A stretch of DNA of 64,000 bases from Mesorhizobium sp. (GTDB lineage: Bacteria > Pseudomonadota > Alphaproteobacteria > Rhizobiales > Rhizobiaceae): the NCBI RefSeq assembly GCF_017306545.1, contig NZ_JAFKID010000004.1, positions 169,933-233,932 of the forward strand, written 5' to 3'. Shown in pieces: positions 43,237 through 53,411 of this stretch (its first letter is position 1; each line of letters opens with the position of its first letter). Position numbers and translations under genes: made by a program. The notes beneath the pieces were generated by a model. That model was not told the DNA's origin and searched no databases. It saw only the letters and a list, made by a program, of their open reading frames with translations.

Positions 43237-44474
43237 GCAATCGGTTCGTCATCGACAGGCTGGGCGCACAGGGCGACGGCATCGCCGCGGGCGAGGGCGG
43301 CGAGGTCTTCATTCCCTTCGCCTTGCCGGGTGAGACGGTGACGGCGGCGCGCGTGAAGGACCGGGCGGACCTGATCGCCGTGCTCGATCCCTCGCCGTTG
43401 CGCGTCGATCCCGCCTGCCGCCATTTCGGCGCCTGCGGCGGCTGCGCGCTCCAGCACATGCAGGACGAGGCCTATAGAGCCTGGAAGCGCGAGCGCGTGG
43501 TGCTGGCGTTGCGCAGCCGCAAGATCGAGGCCGAGGTCGCGCCGCTGGTCGCCTGCCGGTCCGGTACCCGTCGCCGCGCCGCCTTCACGGCGCGCCGCAC
43601 CGAGGCCGGCATGCTGCTCGGCTTCAATCGGCACCTCTCCGCGGAAATCGTTCCGCTGGAAGAATGTCCGGTGCTGCTGCCCGAGATCGTTGCGGCATTG
43701 CCCACGTTGCGCGCACTGGCGGAACTGGCCTGCGCCACGCCAAAGCCGTTCCATATGGCCGTGACCGCCACGGCATCCGGCCTCGACGTTGCCTTGCACG
43801 ATGCGGGTCGTATCGACGATGGACGGCGACGCAGCCTGATCGATTTCGCCGTCCGGGAAGGATTGGCCCGGCTGTCGGCCGATGCCGAGGTGATCGTCGA
43901 GCCGAAGAAGCCGGCGGTGACGTTCGGAACCGTCGCGGTGATGCCGCCGCCCGGCGCCTTTCTTCAGGCGACCGAGGCCGCCGAGGCGACGATGGCCGAA
44001 CTGGTTGCCGGCCATTTGTCTCGTGCGAAAAAGATCGCCGACCTGTTTTCCGGCTGCGGCAGCTTCGCCCTGCGGCTGGCCTCGAAGGCCGAGGTTCATG
44101 CGGTCGAGAACGATGCGGCCGCACTCGCCGCACTCGACCGCGGCTTTCGCTTCGCCGCTGGCCTGAAACGGGTGACGGCGGAGAAACGCGACCTGTTCCG
44201 CCGCCCGTTGACGGCGAAGGAACTGGAAGCCTTCGACGGCGTCGTCTTCGATCCGCCGCGCGCCGGCGCCGAGGACCAGTCGAAGCAACTCGCGCGTTCG
44301 CAGGTGCCGCTTGTCGTGGCCGTGTCCTGCAATCCGGTGACGCTGGCGCGGGACCTGCGCATTCTTCTCGACGGCGGCTACGCCTTGAAAAGCGTCGTGC
44401 CGATCGACCAGTTCCTCTGGTCGCCGCATGTCGAAGCGGTGGCATTGCTGGAGAAGCCGAGGAAGAAGCGGTGA
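43233..44474 (+). CDS. RumA/TrmA-family RNA uracil C5-methyltransferase
   Basis: 413 aa. N-terminal TRAM-like segment, then four cysteines of a 4Fe-4S site beginning CRHFGACGGCALQ (Cys about 62, 68, 71, plus one in VACRSGTRRR). The methyltransferase domain contains DLFSGCGSFALRLA, FDPPRAGAEDQSKQL and the catalytic Cys in VSCNPVTLARDL. This is the RlmD/RlmC type that forms m5U in 23S rRNA. Translationally coupled to tlyA, giving an rRNA-modification pair downstream of dxs. Confidence 0.9.
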   Translation: MSNRFVIDRLGAQGDGIAAGEGGEVFIPFALPGETVTAARVKDRADLIAVLDPSPLRVDPACRHFGACGGCALQHMQDEAYRAWKRERVVLALRSRKIEAEVAPLVACRSGTRRRAAFTARRTEAGMLLGFNRHLSAEIVPLEECPVLLPEIVAALPTLRALAELACATPKPFHMAVTATASGLDVALHDAGRIDDGRRRSLIDFAVREGLARLSADAEVIVEPKKPAVTFGTVAVMPPPGAFLQATEAAEATMAELVAGHLSRAKKIADLFSGCGSFALRLASKAEVHAVENDAAALAALDRGFRFAAGLKRVTAEKRDLFRRPLTAKELEAFDGVVFDPPRAGAEDQSKQLARSQVPLVVAVSCNPVTLARDLRILLDGGYALKSVVPIDQFLWSPHVEAVALLEKPRKKR

Positions 44475-44502
44475 GCTATCCTTGAAACGTGCGTGATTTG
44501 AG

Positions 44503-44513
44503 CTTATTTTAAG
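44503..44513. promoter_or_regulatory. Candidate operator of the Xre-RES module
   Basis: CTTATTTTAAG, a perfect palindrome with a 3-base centre, in an AT-rich patch between the methyltransferase stop and the antitoxin start. Autoregulation by the Xre partner is the general rule for such modules, so this is the best candidate site. Weak evidence. Confidence 0.35.
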
Positions 44514-44546
44514 CGTGAACAGGAAAAATCGTGTAAGGACCATGCC

Positions 44547-44918
44547 ATGGCCATCGCGACTTTCGACTCTCCCGCCCTGCACTTCGGTGATGCCGGCGCG
44601 CCATTCCTGTCGGCGCGCCGCGTCGCCGAGCATCTTGGCGTCACGCTGACGGAGCTGGCCGGGCTGATCGGCGTCGCCCGCAACACGCTGACGGCGCGCA
44701 CCGGCGCCCGCAAGGTCGATGCAGCACTCAGCCCGGTCGTGCGCATCCTGGCGATGGCGAGCGAAATGGCGGGCACCGAGCAGCGCGCCGCCATCTGGTT
44801 CAAGCACCAGCCGATCCCCGGCTGGGCCGGCAAGACCGCCTACGATCTCGTGCGCGAGGACAAGGCCGACAAGGTGCTTGCCTATCTGGAGGCCGTGCGC
44901 GCCGGCGTCTATGCCTGA
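44547..44918 (+). CDS. Xre/ParS/MbcA-type antitoxin with DUF2384-like domain
   Basis: 123 aa. N-terminal helix-turn-helix (SARRVAEHLGVTLTELAGLIGVARNTL) and C-terminal toxin-binding domain ending AIWFKHQPIPGWAGKTAYDLVREDKADKVLAYLE, the hallmark of antitoxins that pair with RES toxins. AAGGA upstream of the ATG. Its last codons overlap the RES gene start by 8 bp, so the two are one operon. Confidence 0.9.
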   Translation: MAIATFDSPALHFGDAGAPFLSARRVAEHLGVTLTELAGLIGVARNTLTARTGARKVDAALSPVVRILAMASEMAGTEQRAAIWFKHQPIPGWAGKTAYDLVREDKADKVLAYLEAVRAGVYA

Positions 44919-45417
44919 TGCGCCGCTGACACTGTGGCGCGCCTTCGTGCCGCGCTGGGCGCATCTGCCGCTGTCGGGCGAGGGGGCGGCCCGCTTCGGC
45001 GGTCGCTGGAATCCTGTCGGTGCGCCGGCCATCTACGCCGCGCGCGAATTGTCGACGGCTTGGGCCGAGTACAATCAGGGTTTTGTCCAGCATCCCGCGC
45101 TGATCGCGCAACTCGAACTGACCGGCGCCAAGCTGGCGGACCTGACTGACGAGGCCGTTCTCGGCGACCTGGAGGTCAGATCGGATATTCACCGTTGCGA
45201 ATGGCGCGACCTGATGGACCGCGGCAAGGTGCCGGAAACGCACCGGTTGCGGCGCAAGCTTCTTGCGCAGGGGCATGACGGAATAGTCTATCCGTCACAT
45301 ATGTCGCCGGGCGGAAGCTGCGTGGCGCTATGGCGCTGGAACGACGACAATGCCCCGAAGCTCACGGTGATCGATCCCGACCACAGGCTGCCGAAGACCG
45401 CCGCTTCGTGGATATAG
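44911..45417 (+). CDS. RES domain toxin (NAD+-consuming)
   Basis: 168 aa, complete RES fold: ARFGGRWNPVGAPAIYAA (the Arg and Glu/Ser positions that name the family), YAARELSTAWAEYNQ and the C-terminal ALWRWNDD segment. RES toxins bind NAD+ and hydrolyse or phosphorolyse it, lowering the cell's NAD pool. The start was placed at the ATG overlapping the antitoxin stop; earlier methionines in frame lie inside the antitoxin and are not real starts. The tail ends before a palindromic repeat pair. Confidence 0.92.
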   Translation: MPDAPLTLWRAFVPRWAHLPLSGEGAARFGGRWNPVGAPAIYAARELSTAWAEYNQGFVQHPALIAQLELTGAKLADLTDEAVLGDLEVRSDIHRCEWRDLMDRGKVPETHRLRRKLLAQGHDGIVYPSHMSPGGSCVALWRWNDDNAPKLTVIDPDHRLPKTAASWI

Positions 45418-45462
45418 GCATGTCTCCCGAAAGGGGGGCCCGGCTTCGGGACAAAGACATGC
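45418..45462. repeat. Rhizobial-type palindromic unit
   Basis: Exact stem GCATGTCT (45418-45425) with AGACATGC (45455-45462), with a second inner stem CCCGAA/TTCGGG. The GCATGTCT...CCCGAAA layout resembles the palindromic elements commonly seen between genes in rhizobia. It starts immediately after the RES stop codon. Confidence 0.6.
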
Positions 45463-45478
45463 GTAGAATCAGGAATTC

Positions 45479-45517
45479 AAAGCGTGCGGAGCGAATCTGA
45501 AAGATCGCACACGCTTT
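45479..45517. repeat. Second hairpin element, AAAGCGTG/CACGCTTT stem
   Basis: Eight-bp exact inverted repeat with a loop containing CTGAAAGATCGC. A related sequence (AAAGCGGACCTGAAAGATCGC... CGCTTTG) occurs at 59401-59436, so this is a small dispersed family. Lies in the 148-bp gap between RES and tldD. Confidence 0.5.
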
Positions 45518-45565
45518 AACGTCCGACGGCGCAATCCTGACCAACGGCGCCGCCGCGGTTGGCGG

Positions 45566-46972
45566 TCACACCTGCGTGCCGCCGACCGTCATCTGGTTCA
45601 TGCGCAAGTGCGGCTGGCCGACGCCGACCGGCACGCTCTGGCCGGCCTTGCCGCACATGCCGATGCCGGTGTCGAGCTTCATGTCGTTGCCGACCATGGC
45701 GACCCGGTGCATGGCGTCCGGCCCGTTGCCGATCAGCATGGCGCCCTTGATCGGCTGCGTCACCTTGCCGTTCTCGATCATGTAGGCCTCGGTGCAGCCG
45801 AAGACGAACTTGCCTGACGTGATGTCGACCTGGCCGCCGCCGAAGGAAACGGCATAGACGCCCTTCTTCACCGAGGCGATGATTTCCTCCGGCGTGTGCT
45901 CGCCGGCGGTCATGTAGGTGTTGGTCATGCGCGGCATCGGCTGGTGCGCATAACCTTCGCGGCGGCCGTTTCCCGTCGCCGCCATGCCCATCAGCCGGGC
46001 ATTCTGACGGTCCTGCATGTAGCCGACCAGCTTGCCGTCGTCGATCAGCACGGTGCGGTTCGTCGGCGTGCCTTCGTCGTCCACCGTCAGCGAGCCGCGC
46101 CGCTCGGCGATGGTGCCGTCGTCCACGACGGTGACGCCCTTGGCCGCGACCTGGCTGCCCAGCAGGCCGGCGAAGGCGGAGGTCTTCTTGCGGTTGAAGT
46201 CACCTTCCAATCCGTGCCCGACCGCCTCGTGCAGCATCACGCCCGGCCAGCCGGACGAGAGCACGATATCGAACGTGCCGGCCGGCGCCGGCACCGCTTC
46301 GAGATTGACCAGCGCCTGCCTGAGCGCTTCTTGTGCCGCGTGCTTCCAGTTGTCCTCGACGATGAAATCGCCGAAGCCGGTACGCCCGCCCATGCCGTAG
46401 GAGCCGCTCTCCTGCCGGTCGCCCTCGCCGACGACGACGGCGACGTTGACGCGCACCAGCGGGCGGATGTCGCGCACCACCTGCCCGTCGCCGCGCACGA
46501 TCTCGACCTGCTGCCAGGACGACGCCAGCGAAGCCGTGACCTGGCGCACGCGCGGATCGCGGCCGCGCAGCCAGCCGTCGATTTCGGTCAGCAGCTTCGC
46601 CTTGGCCTCGAAGGACGGCGAGGGAATGGGATTCTCGTCGCTGTAGAGATGACGGTTGGTGCGCGCCGGTGCCGCCGCCATCGTCCCGGAATAACCGGCC
46701 TTCACCGTCGAGGCAGCGTCCGAGGCGCGCAGAAGCGCCGCTTCCGAAAGCTCGCTCGAATGGGCGTAGCCGCTCGCTTCGCCCGCCACGGCGCGCAGGC
46801 CGAATCCCTGGTCGGTGCTGAAGTTGGCCGTCTTCAGGCGGCCGTTGTCGAACATCAGCGCCTCGCTCTCGCTGTATTCGAGGAAAAGCTCGCCGTCGTC
46901 GGCGCCGCGCACGCTGTCTGCCACGATCTCCTTCAGACGGCTTTCGGAAATGTCGAATTGTTCGGTCAGCAT
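45566..46972 (-). CDS. tldD: TldD metalloprotease
   Basis: 468 aa; start at MLTEQFDI (a TTG 9 bp upstream is in frame). TldD/PmbA fold with the metal-binding motif HEAVGHGLEGD (HExxxH) at about residue 260 and the C-terminal Cys/His segment. TldD with TldE processes precursor peptides such as microcin B17 and CcdA. tldE is not in this window. Convergent with the RES gene. Confidence 0.94.
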   Translation of the reverse strand: MLTEQFDISESRLKEIVADSVRGADDGELFLEYSESEALMFDNGRLKTANFSTDQGFGLRAVAGEASGYAHSSELSEAALLRASDAASTVKAGYSGTMAAAPARTNRHLYSDENPIPSPSFEAKAKLLTEIDGWLRGRDPRVRQVTASLASSWQQVEIVRGDGQVVRDIRPLVRVNVAVVVGEGDRQESGSYGMGGRTGFGDFIVEDNWKHAAQEALRQALVNLEAVPAPAGTFDIVLSSGWPGVMLHEAVGHGLEGDFNRKKTSAFAGLLGSQVAAKGVTVVDDGTIAERRGSLTVDDEGTPTNRTVLIDDGKLVGYMQDRQNARLMGMAATGNGRREGYAHQPMPRMTNTYMTAGEHTPEEIIASVKKGVYAVSFGGGQVDITSGKFVFGCTEAYMIENGKVTQPIKGAMLIGNGPDAMHRVAMVGNDMKLDTGIGMCGKAGQSVPVGVGQPHLRMNQMTVGGTQV

Positions 46973-47077
46973 GGAACGCAAGGGGCGGCTCCCGGTTTGG
47001 AGGTGATGGAGGCCAATATAGGCACAGAGAAGGCGGCTTGCATCCCGGCGAGGGTCAAGGTCGCGTGAGGCACAGGT

Positions 47078-47215
47078 CTGAAGCGCTCAACCTGGATAGT
47101 CGTCGGCGCACTGGTCGGCTTTGCCGTAGGCATGGTGTTCGGCATCGACTACGCCGTCGCGGGGATCGGCATCGGCATGGCCGGCGGCATCGCGATCTCC
47201 CTTGCGATGCGCTGA
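47078..47215 (+). CDS. Possible small glycine-zipper membrane protein (non-standard start)
   Basis: A 45-codon open stretch bounded upstream by an in-frame TGA at 47066. It reads KRSTWIVVGALVGFAVGM then VFGIDYAVAGIGIGMAGG and IAISLAMR, a glycine-zipper hydrophobic protein. The only starts are CTG at 47078 or ATG at 47132 (27 aa). Whether it is translated, or is a decayed gene, cannot be told from sequence; the composition looks protein-like. Confidence 0.35.
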   Translation: MKRSTWIVVGALVGFAVGMVFGIDYAVAGIGIGMAGGIAISLAMR

Positions 47216-47222
47216 GCGAGCG

Positions 47223-47738
47223 TCAGGGCAGGGCGGCGAAGCCGTCGGCGAACCCTTTCAGGTCGACCGGGATGCCGATGCCTTCCTCCGGCGTCTGGAA
47301 GACGATGAAGGTCGCGGCCTTGCCGTTCTTCAAGGTGTCCAGCAGCGGCTTTTCCAGGATGACCTCGGCATAGCAGCCGTCCTGGAAGCAGCGCACGAAA
47401 TAGGCGCGGCCGATATCCTTGCCGTCGACGTTGAGGCCGAGCCCGTTGGGCAGGAGCACGCCGAGCGGCGCCAGCACGCGCAGGATTTCGGCCTTGTTGT
47501 CGGCGGTGCGCAGCACCACGACCGAAAGGCCCATTTCCGGGCGGTCCTCGGCCACCACGTTCTGCATCATCACGCATTGTTCCGACGAGGCGCCGGCCGG
47601 CGTGTCGCAGATGATGGACCATGCGCCATGGGTGGATTTCACCGTGCCGCTGGGCTGGGCCGCATAGGCATGGCCGGCGACCGAAAAGGCGGCGAGAAAG
47701 ATGACCTTCGCCAAGGTTCTCGAAACCCAGGGTTTCAT
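47223..47738 (-). CDS. Invasion-associated locus B (IalB) family protein
   Basis: 171 aa. Signal peptide MKPWVSRTLAKVIFLAAFSVAGHAYA, then IalB domain: THGAWSIICDTPAGASSEQCVMMQNV, a central KAEILRVLAPLGVLLPNGLGLNVDGK, and RCFQDGCYAEV with paired cysteines that likely form disulfides. IalB proteins are periplasmic or envelope proteins named from Bartonella, but exist widely in free-living Rhizobiales. Divergent from the cox cluster with about 330 bp between the starts. Confidence 0.92.
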   Translation of the reverse strand: MKPWVSRTLAKVIFLAAFSVAGHAYAAQPSGTVKSTHGAWSIICDTPAGASSEQCVMMQNVVAEDRPEMGLSVVVLRTADNKAEILRVLAPLGVLLPNGLGLNVDGKDIGRAYFVRCFQDGCYAEVILEKPLLDTLKNGKAATFIVFQTPEEGIGIPVDLKGFADGFAALP

Positions 47739-48065
47739 GGCGGCTCCACTTGCGAATCACGGCACTTTAAGCCCGGCCATGGCCGAAAAAAAGCGCGGGA
47801 GGAGGCCCAATCGGCTCCGAATGCGGCTACAATGCGGTTTTCCGGCCAAACGGCGGCGATTTGCGGCCGGTCCGGCGCCGTATGGGGTCGCCCTGCGCCT
47901 TGTCTATCGGGGCCGGGCCGCCCGCCGCGCGCAAAAATGCCGCATGATTTGCCCTGCTCCTTCCTTGCGATAGGAAAAAGAGTATGGTTTGAACCGAACT
48001 GAGAAAGCTCGGGATTCCCGTCCCGAGCGTGGTGCATTGGCAATATGCGGCCGTGGGGACTGGAG
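47739..48065. promoter_or_regulatory. Non-coding region upstream of the cox cluster with 8-bp stem hairpin
   Basis: About 325 bases with no gene. The clearest structure is the hairpin GCTCGGGA (48007-48014), loop of six, TCCCGAGC (48021-48028), about 40-60 bases upstream of coxB. A possible promoter-like AT-rich stretch lies around 47965-47992. It presumably carries the divergent promoters for ialB and coxB, but no sigma-factor consensus could be assigned with confidence. Confidence 0.5.
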
Positions 48066-48941
48066 ATGATCAGGGCGATGAGGAAACTTCTTGCTGGCGT
48101 CGGCGCCTCCGCCGTGTTTTTCGCTGGAGCCGCGCACGCCGACCAGCCGCGACCGTGGGAAACCACTTTCCAGCAGCCGGCCACCGATATCATGCGCCAG
48201 ATCACCTGGTTCCAGGATTATACGCTGTGGTTCATCGTTCCGATCACCCTGCTGGTTCTGGTTCTGCTGGCCTGGTGCATCGTGAAGTTCCGCGCCGGTG
48301 CCAATCCGACGCCGTCGCGCACCAGCCACAACACGCTGATCGAGGTGATCTGGACCGTCGGGCCGGTGGTCGTCCTGCTTTTCATCGCCGTGCCGTCGTT
48401 CCAGCTCCTGACGGCGCAGTATTCGCCGCCGGAAGAGCCGAAGCTGACCGTGAAGGCGACCGGCAACCAGTGGAACTGGGATTACGAATACCAGACCGAT
48501 GCCCCGCTCTCCTTCAACTCGGCGATCCTGGCTGACGGCGACCGTGCCGCGGCCGGCAAGGAGGACAAGGCCGTCTATCCGCGGCTGCTGGCCGTCGACA
48601 ACGAGATGGTCGTTCCGGTCAATGAGGTGGTGCGCGTGCTGGTCACGGGCGCCGACGTCATCCATTCCTTCGCCATGCCCGCCTTCGGCATCAAGGTCGA
48701 CGCGGTGCCGGGGCGCATCAACGAAACCTGGTTCAAGGCCGACAAGGAAGGCCTGTACTACGGCCAGTGCTCGGAGCTGTGCGGCAAGGATCACGCCTTC
48801 ATGCCGATCGCGATCCGCGTCGTCTCGAACGATCAGTTCAATACGTGGATGGCTGCGGCCAAGAACGATCTGCCGGGTGCCAACAAGGCGCTGATGGCTG
48901 AAGTCGACAATACCAAAAAGGTAGCGGCCGCCGGCAATTGA
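48066..48941 (+). CDS. coxB: Cytochrome c oxidase subunit II
   Basis: 291 aa (ATG at 48045 or 48078 also possible; the signal peptide MRKLLAGVGASAVFFAGAAHA suggests 48078). Two membrane helices (WFIVPITLLVLVLLAWCIV, IEVIWTVGPVVVLLFIAV) and the periplasmic CuA domain: DVIHSFAMPAFG gives one His, and CSELCGKDHAFM gives two Cys, His and Met. It accepts electrons from cytochrome c. First gene of the oxidase cluster. Confidence 0.96.
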   Translation: MIRAMRKLLAGVGASAVFFAGAAHADQPRPWETTFQQPATDIMRQITWFQDYTLWFIVPITLLVLVLLAWCIVKFRAGANPTPSRTSHNTLIEVIWTVGPVVVLLFIAVPSFQLLTAQYSPPEEPKLTVKATGNQWNWDYEYQTDAPLSFNSAILADGDRAAAGKEDKAVYPRLLAVDNEMVVPVNEVVRVLVTGADVIHSFAMPAFGIKVDAVPGRINETWFKADKEGLYYGQCSELCGKDHAFMPIAIRVVSNDQFNTWMAAAKNDLPGANKALMAEVDNTKKVAAAGN

Positions 48942-48961
48942 TGCCACGGCCAGCAAGATAG

Positions 48962-50629
<1,668 letters not shown>

Positions 50630-50644
50630 GCGGCACTAGACATT

Positions 50645-50673
50645 CAGGACCGCCGGCCCGGCCGGCGGTCCTG
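50645..50673. terminator. Strong stem-loop between ctaD and ctaB
   Basis: Perfect 12-bp stem CAGGACCGCCGG with CCGGCGGTCCTG around a 5-base loop. No U-tract follows, so it is not a classic intrinsic terminator; it may slow transcription or stabilise the ctaD message, giving more subunit I than assembly factors. Its placement inside one operon makes the latter reading attractive. Confidence 0.5.
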
Positions 50674-50705
50674 ACCAAACGGGACGAGCGGAAACTCGAA
50701 TAGGC

Positions 50706-51650
50706 ATGGCCCTGGTTGACGACACAAGCTTGAAGGACGGCGCATTGCGCATGTCGGAGGCGACGGCGGGCGATTATTTCGCCCTGCTGAAGCCGCGCGT
50801 CATGTCGCTGGTCGTCTTCACGGCCTTCGTCGGCCTGGTCGCCGCCCCGGTGTCGATCAATCCGATGCTGGCCGTCGTCGCCATCCTGGCGATCGCCATC
50901 GGCGCCGGCGCCTCGGGCGCGCTCAACATGTGGTACGATGCTGACATCGACGCGGTGATGACGCGCACGGCAACCCGGCCGATCCCGTCGGGCCGCGTTG
51001 CGCCGGGCGAGGCTCTGGTCTTCGGCCTTGTTCTGTCGGCGCTTTCGGTGATGACGCTCGGCGTGCTGGTCAACTGGCTGTCGGCGGCGCTGCTCGCCTT
51101 CACGATCTTCTTCTACGCCGTCGTCTACACGATGTGGCTGAAGCGCTGGACGCCGCAGAACATCGTCATCGGCGGCGCTGCGGGCGCCATTCCGCCGGTG
51201 ATCGGCTGGGCTGCCGTGACCGGCAATGTGAGTCTGGAAAGCGTCATTCTCTTCCTCATCATCTTCCTGTGGACGCCGCCGCATTTCTGGGCGCTCGCCC
51301 TGTTCAAGTCGCAGGATTACGAGCGCGCCGGCATTCCCATGATGCCGAACGTCGCCGGCGAAGCCTCGACCCGCCGCCAGATCTTCGCCTATGCGGTGAT
51401 CCTGGCGCCCGTCGGCGTGCTTCCCTGGGTTCTCGGCTATACGAGCGTCGGCTACGGCGCTGTCGCCACCCTGCTCGGCGCCGGGTTCCTGTGGTATTCC
51501 TGGAAGGTCTTGGTCATGCCGCAGGACGACCGCGCCATGCGCCCGGCCAAGGCGCTGTTCGGCTATTCGCTTCTTTATCTGTTCGGCATTTTCGCCGCCT
51601 ACCTGGCTGACTGCGTGGTCGAGCGGGTGCTCGCCATAGGGGGAGCGTGA
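50706..51650 (+). CDS. ctaB: Protoheme IX farnesyltransferase (heme O synthase)
   Basis: 314 aa UbiA-superfamily enzyme converting heme B to heme O. The aspartate motif [19 protein letters not shown] (NxxxDxxxD) is at about residue 78 and the second motif region [13 protein letters not shown] follows; about seven to nine membrane helices. Needed for the heme a of CtaD. Three bp before a small membrane gene. Confidence 0.95.
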   Translation: MALVDDTSLKDGALRMSEATAGDYFALLKPRVMSLVVFTAFVGLVAAPVSINPMLAVVAILAIAIGAGASGALNMWYDADIDAVMTRTATRPIPSGRVAPGEALVFGLVLSALSVMTLGVLVNWLSAALLAFTIFFYAVVYTMWLKRWTPQNIVIGGAAGAIPPVIGWAAVTGNVSLESVILFLIIFLWTPPHFWALALFKSQDYERAGIPMMPNVAGEASTRRQIFAYAVILAPVGVLPWVLGYTSVGYGAVATLLGAGFLWYSWKVLVMPQDDRAMRPAKALFGYSLLYLFGIFAAYLADCVVERVLAIGGA

Positions 51651-51652
51651 CG

Positions 51653-51817
51653 ATGGCCGACGACAAGCTGGAAATGATCGAACTGACCGAAAGTCAGAAG
51701 AAGGCACGGCGCAGCCGGTCCATCGCGATCGGTCTTGCGCTCGGCGCCCTGGTCGTCATCTTCTATGTGGCGACCTTCATCAAATTCGCTCATTCCATGC
51801 CGAACGGTTCGATGTGA
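51653..51817 (+). CDS. Small membrane protein of the cox cluster (CoxF-like)
   Basis: 54 aa with one central hydrophobic helix ([20 protein letters not shown]) between an acidic/basic N-terminus ([16 protein letters not shown]) and a short tail. It overlaps nothing and sits 2 bp after ctaB and 7 bp before ctaG, so it is translated in the operon. Rhizobial oxidase clusters commonly have such a gene here (called CoxF); role in assembly is inferred only. Confidence 0.8.
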   Translation: MADDKLEMIELTESQKKARRSRSIAIGLALGALVVIFYVATFIKFAHSMPNGSM

Positions 51818-51824
51818 GGCGGCC

Positions 51825-52448
51825 ATGAGCAACACCACTCCCTCTCCGCGCCCGAACAGGAACAACACGGTCGTCGCGACTCTGTGCGTGGCCTTCTTCG
51901 TCGGCATGATCGGCATGGCCTACGCGGCCGTGCCCTTCTACAGGCTGTTCTGCCAGGTGACGGGCTACGGCGGCACCACCCAGCGCGCCGAGGAACAATA
52001 TGCCGGCAAGGTGCTCGACCGCGACATCACCATCCGCTTCGACGCCAATGCATCGGACATGCCGTGGGATTTCGAGCCGGTCGCCCGTTCCGTCACGCTC
52101 AAGATCGGAGCGACAGGGCGGGCCTATTACCGGGCGACCAACAAGTTGTCCACGCCCACGACCGGCCGCGCCACCTTCAACGTGTCGCCTGATCTCGCCG
52201 GCGCCTATTTCAACAAGGTCGAGTGCTTCTGCTTCACCAACCAGACGCTGAAGCCCGGCGAGACGGCGGACATGCCGGTCGTCTTCTATGTCGACCCCGA
52301 CATCGTCAACGTGCCGGAACTGAAGAACATCAAGACGATCACGCTTTCCTACACGATGTTCCCGGTAGAGGGGAACAAGCCGGTTGCGGCGGCGCCGCAA
52401 ACGGGCAAGAACACGAACACCGATACCGCAGGGACCCTCGGGGGCTGA
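51825..52448 (+). CDS. ctaG: Cytochrome c oxidase assembly protein CtaG/Cox11
   Basis: 207 aa. One N-terminal membrane helix ([23 protein letters not shown]) and a periplasmic immunoglobulin-like domain with the copper motif [10 protein letters not shown] (CxCF). Cox11 delivers copper to CuB of subunit I. The stop is 1 bp before coxC. Order ctaD-ctaB-ctaG-coxC is standard for alphaproteobacteria. Confidence 0.95.
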   Translation: MSNTTPSPRPNRNNTVVATLCVAFFVGMIGMAYAAVPFYRLFCQVTGYGGTTQRAEEQYAGKVLDRDITIRFDANASDMPWDFEPVARSVTLKIGATGRAYYRATNKLSTPTTGRATFNVSPDLAGAYFNKVECFCFTNQTLKPGETADMPVVFYVDPDIVNVPELKNIKTITLSYTMFPVEGNKPVAAAPQTGKNTNTDTAGTLGG

Positions 52449-52449
52449 C

Positions 52450-53337
52450 ATGGCAGACGCGCACGCAAAACCGCAACACGACTACCACATCATCGATCCT
52501 AGCCCGTGGCCGTTTATCGGGTCCGTCGGCGCGCTGGTCATGGCCGTCGGCGGCGTCGCCTGGATGCAGTACATGAAGGGCAACGAGTTCCATCTGTTCG
52601 GCGTCAACATCGCGACGCCGTGGATCTTCTTCATCGGCCTGCTGATCGTGCTCTACACCATGTTCTCCTGGTGGTCTGACACCATCAAGGAAGCGCACGA
52701 GGGCCACCATACGCGCGTCGTGTCGCTGCACCTGCGCTACGGCATGATCATGTTCATCGCCTCCGAGGTGATGTTCTTCGTCGCCTGGTTCTGGGCCTTC
52801 TTCGACGCCAGCCTGTTCCCGGCCGAGACTGAGCAGGTCGCCCGCGCCGCCTTCACCGGCGGCATCTGGCCGCCGAAGGGTATGGAGGTGCTCGATCCCT
52901 TCCACCTGCCGCTCTACAACACCATCATCCTGCTTTTGTCGGGCACGACCGTCACCTGGGCGCACCATTCGCTCATCCACGGCGACCGCAAGGGCCTCGT
53001 CTGGGGGCTGACGGTGACGGTGGCGCTCGGCCTGCTGTTCTCCTGCGTCCAGGCCTACGAGTACATGCACGCGCCGTTCGCCTTCAAGGATTCGATCTAC
53101 GGCGCGACCTTCTTCATGGCGACCGGCTTCCACGGCTTCCACGTCATCATCGGCACCATCTTCCTGGCTGTGTGCCTGATCCGCTCTCTCCGTGGCGACT
53201 TCACGCCGAAGCAGCATTTCGGCTTCGAGGCGGCCGCCTGGTACTGGCATTTCGTCGACGTGGTGTGGCTGTTCCTGTTTGCCTGCATTTACGTCTGGGC
53301 GTCGTCCGGGGCGGTCATCGAACACGCCGCGGGCTGA
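52450..53337 (+). CDS. coxC: Cytochrome c oxidase subunit III
   Basis: 295 aa, seven membrane helices. Typical blocks [40 protein letters not shown] (with the conserved Glu) and [22 protein letters not shown], ending [14 protein letters not shown]. Stabilises subunit I and shapes proton uptake. Followed by a terminator-like hairpin. Confidence 0.97.
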   Translation: MADAHAKPQHDYHIIDPSPWPFIGSVGALVMAVGGVAWMQYMKGNEFHLFGVNIATPWIFFIGLLIVLYTMFSWWSDTIKEAHEGHHTRVVSLHLRYGMIMFIASEVMFFVAWFWAFFDASLFPAETEQVARAAFTGGIWPPKGMEVLDPFHLPLYNTIILLLSGTTVTWAHHSLIHGDRKGLVWGLTVTVALGLLFSCVQAYEYMHAPFAFKDSIYGATFFMATGFHGFHVIIGTIFLAVCLIRSLRGDFTPKQHFGFEAAAWYWHFVDVVWLFLFACIYVWASSGAVIEHAAG

Positions 53338-53358
53338 ACGGATCGCGTAACCGAACAG

Positions 53359-53392
53359 GGCGGCTGCGGCAACGCGGCCGCCTTCGTCTTTT
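53359..53392 (+). terminator. Intrinsic terminator candidate after coxC
   Basis: GGCGGC stem (53359-53364) with GCCGCC (53377-53382), followed by the T-rich run TTCGTCTTTT. It would separate the oxidase structural genes from DUF983 downstream, although the genes are otherwise closely spaced and read-through is possible. Confidence 0.5.
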
Positions 53393-53411
53393 CAGGCCGC
53401 TGGAGGGCGGG

